Assembly: GCF_037076565.1 (NCBI RefSeq)
Contig: NZ_AP029028.1
Location: 2,542,001 to 2,606,000 of the forward strand
DNA length: 64,000 nt
From: Herbaspirillum sp. DW155
GTDB lineage: Bacteria > Pseudomonadota > Gammaproteobacteria > Burkholderiales > Burkholderiaceae_D
Direction: 5' to 3'
The notes under the pieces were generated by a model. It was not told where the DNA came from, did no database searches, and worked only from the letters and a program-made list of their open reading frames with translations. Below are positions 58,823 through 64,000 of this stretch, piece by piece; positions within the stretch are counted from its first letter, which is position 1, and each line of letters begins with the position of its first letter. The translations under genes and the position numbers were made by a program.

Positions 58823-59185
58823 ATGAAGATGCAGCACGTATCCGCTATCGCCCTGGCCCTCATCCTGTCGGCCTGTGCATCCACCAAGCCCGCCAACGTC
58901 ATGCCGATGGCCGGCGGCCAGTACAAGACAACGGGCCTCGGTGCCGCCCAGGAAGACGCACAGAAAGCCGCCCTTGACGCCGCCGAGGAAACTTGCGCCA
59001 AGCGCAAGATGCGCCATGTGGTGCAGAACGAGACCACCGCTTACAAGGGTGTCGTCAGCGAGGATACGAACCGCAACCTTGGCACGGTATCTGCTGTTCT
59101 CAGCTGGACGAAGTTCGGTAGCTTCCCGACCCTGCAGGCCGACGACGATTATCAAGTCACGCTCACCTTCACTTGCGAATCCTGA
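58823..59185 (+). CDS. Putative lipoprotein, 120 aa
   Basis: Begins MKMQHVSAIALALILSACAS: a signal peptide with a lipobox (LSAC) and a likely lipidated Cys at residue 19. The mature part is a small alpha/beta domain with two further Cys (EETCAKRKMRHVV, VTLTFTCES) that could pair. GAGGA precedes the ATG. Lipoproteins encoded by temperate phages often alter the host surface. It ends at a strong bidirectional terminator. Confidence 0.8.
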   Translation: MKMQHVSAIALALILSACASTKPANVMPMAGGQYKTTGLGAAQEDAQKAALDAAEETCAKRKMRHVVQNETTAYKGVVSEDTNRNLGTVSAVLSWTKFGSFPTLQADDDYQVTLTFTCES

Positions 59186-59202
59186 TCCTACCTCGAGATA
59201 CG

Positions 59203-59229
59203 AAAAAGCCCCGCATTGCGGGGCTTTTT
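59203..59229. terminator. Bidirectional terminator
   Basis: A perfect 12-bp stem AAAAAGCCCCGC/GCGGGGCTTTTT with a three-base loop. It ends both the lipoprotein gene and the leftward structural operon, whose last stop codon overlaps it. Confidence 0.95.
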
Positions 59230-59294
59230 CATTTCTTCTTGCGCTTGCGGAATTGGCCGTTTGCCTTGCGCGGCGGCGTGCGTCGTTTGGTCAT
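59229..59294 (-). CDS. Very basic 21-residue peptide (last gene of the capsid operon)
   Basis: The ATG at 59294 overlaps the previous stop (ATGA) and encodes MTKRRTPPRKANGQFRKRKK plus one Lys. Twelve of 21 residues are Lys or Arg. The coupling, the placement before the terminator and the charge suggest a genuine DNA-binding or virion peptide. It is too short to assign to a family. Confidence 0.55.
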   Translation of the reverse strand: MTKRRTPPRKANGQFRKRKKK

Positions 59295-59470
59295 TTCTCC
59301 CTCCGATAAAGAATCGTGTCGATGCGCTTGTGCGCAGTGTCTGCCGTTTTTTGGGCGCGGTCGGCTTTCTCCCGGAGTGCCTTGATATCGGCACGAATAC
59401 CCGCGTACACGCCCGTTCCCGTAGACAGTGCAATCAGCGCCTGGCCGATGAGTTCGGGCGTGACGTCCAT
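59291..59470 (-). CDS. Small helical membrane protein, 59 aa (spanin-like?)
   Basis: Starts at 59470, one base overlapping the previous stop (TGATG). It reads MDVTPELIGQALIALSTGTG, a weakly hydrophobic N-terminal helix, followed by a long charged helix (ADIKALREKADRAQKTADTA). An N-terminal anchor with a periplasmic coiled coil is the build of an inner-membrane spanin subunit. It follows a holin-like gene. The role is inferred from this context. Confidence 0.6.
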   Translation of the reverse strand: MDVTPELIGQALIALSTGTGVYAGIRADIKALREKADRAQKTADTAHKRIDTILYRREK

Positions 59471-59631
59471 CAGACGGCCTTGCCCTTGTTCTCGGTCAGA
59501 ACGCCCGCCAGTGCGCCAGCAGCCGCACTGACGCCATCCAGGGCGAGAGCGTACGCCGGGAAGAAGCCTTTCAGGACTTGGGCCAGGATACCCAGGCCCG
59601 CCCAGGTGCTTGGCTCTTTGATGCGATCCAT
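59470..59631 (-). CDS. Holin-like protein, 53 aa
   Basis: Reads MDRIKEPSTWAGLGILAQVL, then a second hydrophobic segment (ALDGVSAAAGALAGVL) and a charged tail (TENKGKAV). The KEPSTWAGLG start is typical of small phage holins annotated in proteobacterial prophages. AGGAAAG lies directly upstream of the ATG at 59631. With the transglycosylase upstream it would form the lysis module. Confidence 0.65.
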   Translation of the reverse strand: MDRIKEPSTWAGLGILAQVLKGFFPAYALALDGVSAAAGALAGVLTENKGKAV

Positions 59632-59641
59632 ATCTTTCCTC

Positions 59642-59929
59642 TCAGAAGTAGTTGAAATTCATGCCGGTGCTGTTGTTGCTCACCGGGTCGTTCGGGTTTT
59701 CCCAAGGCGTAGTGATGACCCACACGTTATTGACCGGTGGCCGGACGCCAAATGCGTCCAGTGGATCGGTCAGCATGTTGGCGAAGTTTGAGCCGATCAG
59801 TCCGGCCGCCTGCACGCCGTCCTGCACGACTGGCGGAATCATCGCGCCGATTTTCTTCTTTGCGTAATACGCCGCGCCCACCACGGCCACGGCCACGACG
59901 CCCAGCATGATGAAGTCGCCTCGATCCAT
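59642..59929 (-). CDS. Putative virion membrane protein, 95 aa
   Basis: Begins MDRGDFIMLGVVAVAVVGAA with one N-terminal membrane helix, followed by a polar part (VQDGVQAAGLIGSNFANML) and an Asn-rich end (NNSTGMNFNYF). Its start overlaps the previous stop by one base. Small one-helix proteins of this type sit in the inner membrane of PM2- and PRD1-like virions. No family is recognised. Confidence 0.7.
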   Translation of the reverse strand: MDRGDFIMLGVVAVAVVGAAYYAKKKIGAMIPPVVQDGVQAAGLIGSNFANMLTDPLDAFGVRPPVNNVWVITTPWENPNDPVSNNSTGMNFNYF

Positions 59930-60288
59930 CAGCCGTACCAGGGGTCTTCAGCGGTGCCGCCGATGGGGCCATACAGACCGAACGAGTTCTGCACGGTGGC
60001 CGTGCCGTTCCAAGTGTCGTACCCGTTGCCCGGATTGGTGTTGATGCTGCCAGCAGCCGCACCCAGGTTGCCAAGCCAGGCGGCCAGGCCGCCAGCGATG
60101 CCGCCCGCGATCTGTGCAGCACCTGTGCCACTTGCACCCGATGCGCTTGCCGGCACGTACACGGTGCGCGGTGCTGTCTGCTGCTGCGCTCGCGCTGTGC
60201 GCGATAACATCATTGCGCCGATGACGACGATACCCAGCAGCAGAATATCGTTACTGCCGCCCCCTCCCCCGCTCATTGCCTTGCTCAT
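59929..60288 (-). CDS. Putative virion membrane protein, 119 aa
   Basis: Begins MSKAMSGGGGGSNDILLLGI with a membrane helix at about residues 14-30, then a Gly/Ala-rich stretch (AAQIAGGIAGGLAAWLGNLG) that could be a second helix. It overlaps both neighbours by one to four bases, so it is translated as part of the operon. The function is unknown; a minor capsid-membrane protein is likely. Confidence 0.7.
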   Translation of the reverse strand: MSKAMSGGGGGSNDILLLGIVVIGAMMLSRTARAQQQTAPRTVYVPASASGASGTGAAQIAGGIAGGLAAWLGNLGAAAGSINTNPGNGYDTWNGTATVQNSFGLYGPIGGTAEDPWYG

Positions 60289-60875
60289 GCGATACCTGCT
60301 TTCTTCATGATGGTGGTGTAGTAGTCCACGGTTTCAGCCGGCGCAGCGGCCAGGCCCTTGCGCTGTACGTTGCCGATTCCCCAGTTGTAGGCGGCCAGGC
60401 CACCCGCCATCGATCCGGCCATGCGCACCAGCTTCGCCAGGTAGCGCGCTGCGCCCGGAATTGCTTGCAGCGGGTCCAATGCGGCCGCCTCGCTGCCAAG
60501 CTCTTCGCGGGCCGTGGCCGGCATGAACTGAGCAATGCCCATCGCGCCGGTACGGCTTCGCACAGTGCCGTCGATAATCTCTTGGCGGTAGCGGCTTTCC
60601 TTCCACAGCAGGTACGCCAGGACCGACACGGGCAAGCCGTTGGCATTGGCGCTGTCCGTGATGATCTGTTGATACGGGCCGGACCCAGCCGGCCACCCGG
60701 TAATCATGCTTTGCATATTGTCTGCCGCATCCTCAATAAAATTCGATTGCTCATCCCCTGCTGTAAGGTCCGTGGTCAGCGTGAATTCGCTGATCGGTGA
60801 ACCCTGGCCGCTCGCTGTCATCACTACGTATGCAGCTACCAGCAGCCCGGCCACGATCAGCAGATCATCACGCAT
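60285..60875 (-). CDS. Lytic transglycosylase (SLT domain)
   Basis: 196 residues: an N-terminal membrane helix (LLIVAGLLVAAYVVM) and an SLT domain with catalytic Glu93 in LLWKESRYRQE, then GAMGIAQFMPATA (about 110-122) and AAYNWGIGNV (about 161-170). This enzyme cleaves peptidoglycan glycan strands. In tailless membrane-containing phages such enzymes are virion-associated and help DNA entry or lysis. It overlaps both neighbours by a few bases. Confidence 0.92.
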   Translation of the reverse strand: MRDDLLIVAGLLVAAYVVMTASGQGSPISEFTLTTDLTAGDEQSNFIEDAADNMQSMITGWPAGSGPYQQIITDSANANGLPVSVLAYLLWKESRYRQEIIDGTVRSRTGAMGIAQFMPATAREELGSEAAALDPLQAIPGAARYLAKLVRMAGSMAGGLAAYNWGIGNVQRKGLAAAPAETVDYYTTIMKKAGIA

Positions 60876-61617
60876 TGCTTTCCTCGTACCACTCGAAACA
60901 CCCCGTTAGGTCACCATTGGCAATGGTCTCGATCATCAGGAAACCATTGCCCGGCTTCAGTACAATGGGCTCTTTGAAATTGAACGTGGAGAACTGGCCT
61001 GCCGCCAGGTTCAGCACCAGCATGTTGTTTCCGCCCTGATAGGCGGCGACGTTTGCATATCGCAGTTCACCCACAGATGCAGGAGCGCCCGCCATTTTTG
61101 CCACCCCGTTGCCCTGCAATGTCGCCAGTACCGCCCCGTTCGTACGGAAGAAAACCCCGCCGTTGATGCTGCTGGAATAGGTTGCTGATTCGATTATCAG
61201 GTTCTTTCCTGATCCCGCTGGATTCCACAGTTGCAGATGCGCATACGTTGACGCCGCCGCCTGGCACTGCACCCCGCCCATGAACGCGCCATTCCCAAGC
61301 GTGCGGGCCTTCCCGCCGTCGATGACTTCGACCGATCCGGTAACCCGGTTGTCGAAGAACCCGCCATCAGCAATCAGCAGCATTCCGACGATGGTAGCTT
61401 GCCCCGTTGCGTTGGTGATTTGCAGATTCGTGAACGTTCGATTGTCTAGGCGGAATCCCTGGCCTGGCATCAAAACGTATTCGTCGCCCAGGTCTGTTTT
61501 CACCTTGATGGACTGATCTGCGCCTCCAGCACTGCCATATTTGTAGTAGACATAGTTGCCCACCTGGCTGACCGGCTGTGTCGCCCCTACTGCCAGGTTC
61601 AATGGAAAATTCATCAT
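60868..61617 (-). CDS. Predicted beta-rich minor capsid or spike protein, 249 aa
   Basis: Begins MMNFPLNLAVGATQPVSQVG, similar in its first residues to the capsid protein upstream (MINFPLQQPVNVAAG). It is rich in predicted beta strands (VYYKYGSAGG, DNRTFTNLQITNATGQATIV, AHLQLWNPAGSG). There is no membrane helix. A penton, spike or second jelly-roll protein is the likely role, from its composition and position. No domain is firmly recognised. Confidence 0.7.
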   Translation of the reverse strand: MMNFPLNLAVGATQPVSQVGNYVYYKYGSAGGADQSIKVKTDLGDEYVLMPGQGFRLDNRTFTNLQITNATGQATIVGMLLIADGGFFDNRVTGSVEVIDGGKARTLGNGAFMGGVQCQAAASTYAHLQLWNPAGSGKNLIIESATYSSSINGGVFFRTNGAVLATLQGNGVAKMAGAPASVGELRYANVAAYQGGNNMLVLNLAAGQFSTFNFKEPIVLKPGNGFLMIETIANGDLTGCFEWYEESNA

Positions 61618-62060
61618 TTGTAGGCCCCTTTTGCCAGCGCCAGGCCGATTGCGATAACACCCATTCCAACAAGCACGCGATTCCCGTTGACTTCTTCTGC
61701 AGCTTTCGCGTATGCGTCTTTTGTCGATGTGTTTGTATCGCCTACCAGCTTCAAAGTTTGGTCAAAAATTTCTTTGTTTTGTGTGGCACTTGCCTTCATT
61801 GCATCCAGCACGCTGGCAAGCCCTGTTGTTGTCAGGTCGAGAGCCTTCGTCGCGACGTTGCCGGCCAGCGTAACGCCAGCCTGTACCGCGCCCAGGTCGG
61901 TTGTCTTGTAGCTGTAGCTGTAGCTGTTCGTGACGTTGTTGCCGTCACCCGACACAGCCACCGCTCCTTCACTCGCCACGTTGCGTTTATCTGCATACGT
62001 GGTGTTGTTCGTCGTCGTCGTGTCGCTCTTGTTGGACGAATCGCTGTTGCTATCGCTCAT
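61614..62060 (-). CDS. Putative virion protein with C-terminal membrane helix, 148 aa
   Basis: The N-terminal third is Ser/Asp/Asn/Thr-rich (MSDSNSDSSNKSDTTTTNNT), the middle is helical (LDAMKASATQNKEIFDQTL) and the C-terminus is a membrane helix (VLVGMGVIAIGLALAKGAYK). It overlaps the next gene by four bases on each side. The exposed polar N-terminus suggests a protein crossing from the virion membrane to the capsid. The function is not known. Confidence 0.7.
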   Translation of the reverse strand: MSDSNSDSSNKSDTTTTNNTTYADKRNVASEGAVAVSGDGNNVTNSYSYSYKTTDLGAVQAGVTLAGNVATKALDLTTTGLASVLDAMKASATQNKEIFDQTLKLVGDTNTSTKDAYAKAAEEVNGNRVLVGMGVIAIGLALAKGAYK

Positions 62061-62446
62061 CGCAATCTCTTTCTCATCACCACCGCTGCTACCTCGAAGC
62101 CGGCGCGCTTGGCTTTCTTTATCAGTCCTGGCCGGCGTGTCTGGAAACCTATCGAATCGAAATCCCGCGCCTGCTGCTCTATCAGCGCAATGCCGTAATG
62201 CGCCAGGTCAACCGGTGCGCGTCCTCCGGCCAGCAGAATCCACACTTCTGGACCATGCACTTCCAGGAGGTATGCGCCGACTATTTCACCGTCCAGCATC
62301 ACCTTGAATGCCTCGCCTCGCGCCAACAACTGATCCAGCGTTTCAGCTGGATTCGTCTTCACGCGCTCAGTGCGAGCACCTTCCAGCAGGTGCCGGACTT
62401 CGCCCACCTCGCACCGTGCGAACGTCAGTTGCGCGTCAGCAGCCAT
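62057..62446 (-). CDS. GNAT-like acetyltransferase fold protein, 129 aa
   Basis: The order of segments (FKVMLDGEIVGAYLLEV, VWILLAGG, IALIEQQARDFDSIGFQT, GLIKKAKRAGFEVAAVVMRK) follows the strand-helix pattern of GNAT N-acetyltransferases, ending with the usual GFE strand. The acetyl-CoA loop is not clearly conserved, so activity is uncertain. It overlaps the neighbouring genes by 4 and 22 bases within the structural operon. Confidence 0.5.
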   Translation of the reverse strand: MAADAQLTFARCEVGEVRHLLEGARTERVKTNPAETLDQLLARGEAFKVMLDGEIVGAYLLEVHGPEVWILLAGGRAPVDLAHYGIALIEQQARDFDSIGFQTRRPGLIKKAKRAGFEVAAVVMRKRLR

Positions 62447-62721
62447 ACCGCCAGAACTCCTAATATCAAGACCGGATTCAGGCGCTGGGCCACGCTGGAC
62501 CCCACCGGTTCAGAATTCAGGCCGCCGCCGTTCGCGCCGGTCGATCCTTGAGCAGACGGGTTGCCCGAACTCTTCACCTGTACCACCCAGCCCGAGTTAT
62601 CGAAGTTGAATGGCGTCAGCACCGATGGCGCGATGGTCGAATAGTTGGAAGCCCCGGACTGCGCGCTTGGCGATACCATGAAGCTAGGCACGCCAGCAAA
62701 GGTATTCACAGGAACAGCCAT
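62425..62721 (-). CDS. Putative virion protein with C-terminal membrane helix, 98 aa
   Basis: The ATG at 62721 directly follows the previous stop and begins MAVPVNTFAGVPSFMVSPSA; a longer frame to 62967 overlaps the upstream gene and is rejected. It is Ser/Gly/Asn-rich and ends in a membrane helix (LNPVLILGVLAVWLLTRN). Similar short anchored proteins surround it. Confidence 0.65.
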   Translation of the reverse strand: MAVPVNTFAGVPSFMVSPSAQSGASNYSTIAPSVLTPFNFDNSGWVVQVKSSGNPSAQGSTGANGGGLNSEPVGSSVAQRLNPVLILGVLAVWLLTRN

Positions 62722-62723
62722 CT

Positions 62724-62990
62724 TCAGCCCTTCTTGAAGACCACATAGAGCAGGCCGGCGACGATCAGCAGCGGCATGATGTTGCCGCTGGTGCCGACCG
62801 ATACACCAATGGTCGGGCCGCTCTGCGGCGCGCCCACGGTGTTCGACAGGTTGTAAGCGGCATTGACCGCTGCGCCCGAGAGCCCATACAGGAACAGGTC
62901 CGCCCAGTTCGACGCCGCCGGGTTCATCTGCTGCGGGGCCAACTGGTCCGGCACACCGTTCGGCCACACTGCCGAATTGATCGGGTCCAT
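62724..62990 (-). CDS. Putative virion membrane protein, 88 aa
   Basis: Begins MDPINSAVWPNGVPDQLAPQ and ends with a membrane helix (IMPLLIVAGLLYVVFKKG). It lies 13 bases downstream of the capsid gene. The polar N-terminus and basic C-terminal end predict the N-terminus on the capsid side. The family is unknown. Confidence 0.7.
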   Translation of the reverse strand: MDPINSAVWPNGVPDQLAPQQMNPAASNWADLFLYGLSGAAVNAAYNLSNTVGAPQSGPTIGVSVGTSGNIMPLLIVAGLLYVVFKKG

Positions 62991-63003
62991 GTCTGCCCCC
63001 CGA

Positions 63004-63855
63004 TTACAGATTGGTGATGGCGTCCAGCACCTCGACCACGGTGTTGACCGAATCCGCGGCGGTCAGATAGGCGTTCACCTCGAAGGTGTCGTACACCTGC
63101 GCGGTGCCGTTCGCCACGTTGCTGACGGTGGTCACGTGCGCATCGTGGTTGTTGTCCAGGATGAAGTCCGTGATGTAGAACTGCGCCTGCGGAGCCTTCT
63201 TCTGCTGCACTTGCAGGAAACGATTTGCCAAGCAGGTCTGATCCCAGATCACCTGGCCGTTCTTCTTCACTTCCACGCGGTTGATGTTGCCGTTCGCGCT
63301 GGCGGTGAAGTTGGTGCCGGCGTACTGGTGATGCAGTCGCTTGAGCAGCGCACCACGGAACGAGAGGGGCAGAGTCACCTTGCCGCCTACCGCGCTCGAT
63401 GCGGGGAAGTTCAGGAGCTTGAGTACCAGCGGGTTGTTTTGGCTGGGCTCGAAGAAGCCGGTTGCGTCGATCTTCGGTGCGACAGCGGTGCCCAGGATGG
63501 TGATTTCAACGATCACATCGCCCACGGGCAGTGCGGCGGTGAGGTCGATGCCGCCCACTTCCTTCACGGGGAAAATGGCCTGGTCACGTTCGGTGAAGTC
63601 CAGGTACAGGAACCCGGCTTGATCCGCGTTGCCCTTGTAGTTGTTGATCGCGTTCAGCTGGGCGATGGTCAAATCCCACATCAGGCGCGGGCCGATCTTC
63701 ACCTTTATGGCCGCGATGTGGGCTTTGGTGAAGGTGGTGCCCGACAGCGCCAGCATGATGCCGACCAGCGTTTGCGTGCCGCCCGCCGGAATGCGCAGAG
63801 TTGCGACCGCGCCGGCGGCTACGTTGACCGGCTGTTGCAGAGGAAAGTTAATCAT
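63004..63855 (-). CDS. Candidate major capsid protein, double-jelly-roll (PM2 P2/FLiP-like)
   Basis: 283 residues, beta-rich throughout and without a membrane segment. The N-terminal part (PVNVAAGAVATLRIPAG, LVGIMLALSGTTFTKAHI, AAIKVKIGPRLMWDLT, AQLNAINNYKG) follows the pattern I recall for the PM2 P2 N-terminal jelly roll. The second half (FRGALLKRLHHQYAG, INRVEVKKNGQVIWDQ, FYITDFILDNNHD) could be the second jelly roll. It is the largest structural gene of the operon and is followed by small membrane proteins and a transglycosylase, as in tailless membrane-containing phages. A structure prediction would settle it. Confidence 0.75.
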   Translation of the reverse strand: MINFPLQQPVNVAAGAVATLRIPAGGTQTLVGIMLALSGTTFTKAHIAAIKVKIGPRLMWDLTIAQLNAINNYKGNADQAGFLYLDFTERDQAIFPVKEVGGIDLTAALPVGDVIVEITILGTAVAPKIDATGFFEPSQNNPLVLKLLNFPASSAVGGKVTLPLSFRGALLKRLHHQYAGTNFTASANGNINRVEVKKNGQVIWDQTCLANRFLQVQQKKAPQAQFYITDFILDNNHDAHVTTVSNVANGTAQVYDTFEVNAYLTAADSVNTVVEVLDAITNL

Positions 63856-63873
63856 GGTTTTTCTGTTCCCGTG

Positions 63874-64000
63874 TTATGCCAGCAGTGCGGTCTGCACAAA
63901 CTGGCGCGTGACGCTGATGCGGTTCATGCAGTAGATGACTGCCAGCGTCACAATGGTTGTCTTGATGGCGTCTTTCATGGCGGTGGCCGTGGTGTTACGG
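63874..64000 (-). CDS. Small membrane protein upstream of the capsid gene (possibly partial)
   Basis: The frame is open to the window edge. An ATG at 63978 would give 34 residues (MKDAIKTTIVTLAVIYCMNR and so on) with one membrane helix, but it has no ribosome-binding site. The frame continues upstream (RNTTATA), so this may be the C-terminus of a larger protein. It ends 18 bases before the capsid gene. Confidence 0.5.
   Translation of the reverse strand, partial: RNTTATAMKDAIKTTIVTLAVIYCMNRISVTRQFVQTALLA

Noticed and set aside
62722-62967. N-terminal extension of the 98-residue virion protein
   Set aside because: It overlaps the 88-codon gene in another frame. The ATG at 62721 right after that gene's stop is the natural coupled start.

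Overview
The window reads as a high-GC betaproteobacterial (probably Burkholderiales) chromosome segment at the replication terminus. A canonical 28-bp XerC/XerD dif site lies at 58395-58422, and most of the right half is mobile DNA that uses or abuts it. The assignment to Burkholderiales is inference from the gene families; no rRNA or housekeeping gene is present to prove it.

Region 1 (1-28711) is a siderophore-type hybrid PKS/NRPS locus of the yersiniabactin/micacocidin class. Four genes run leftwards: a FAAL-ACP-KS-AT-KR-ACP-Cy-A(MT)-PCP-Cy-PCP megasynthase (9419-21937), an AT-less KS-cMT-KR-ACP-ACP-Cy-like protein (2464-9408), a thiazolinyl imide reductase (1325-2467) and a methyltransferase-thioesterase didomain protein cut by the window edge (1-1344). 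Two run rightwards: a Cy-A(MT)-PCP-TE NRPS (22235-27925) and a phosphopantetheinyl transferase (27929-28711). The divergent promoter region holds a Fur-box-like site. The likely product is a fatty-acid-primed alkyl-salicyl thiazoline/thiazolidine metallophore.

Region 2 (28708-38149) is a graveyard of insertions. Its backbone is a leftward operon of three tyrosine recombinases and a small protein, matching the GInt (ginABCD) genomic-island integrase module. It has been broken by an IS3-family (IS407-like) element, two identical inverted IS5-family (IS427-like) copies and a 268-bp MITE using IS427-like ends. The original reading frames can be rebuilt across every insertion by removing the element plus one target duplication. 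The first recombinase is fused in frame to the first 22 codons of an inovirus gene.

Region 3 (38139-58422) holds two complete filamentous phages (Inoviridae) in tandem at dif, about 11.0 and 9.2 kb, plus a 186-bp remnant of a third. Their virion and replication modules are nearly identical. Their repressors, operators and the accessory slot behind rep differ. The first phage carries an AT-rich AAA ATPase plus a PD-(D/E)XK-like protein there, a candidate defence system. The second carries two unrelated small genes.

Region 4 (58423-64000) starts directly after dif and looks like the left part of a tailless double-jelly-roll-capsid phage (PM2/FLiP-like). It has a candidate major capsid protein, many one-transmembrane virion proteins, a lytic transglycosylase, a holin-like protein and a very basic peptide, in one tightly overlapping leftward operon that runs off the window.
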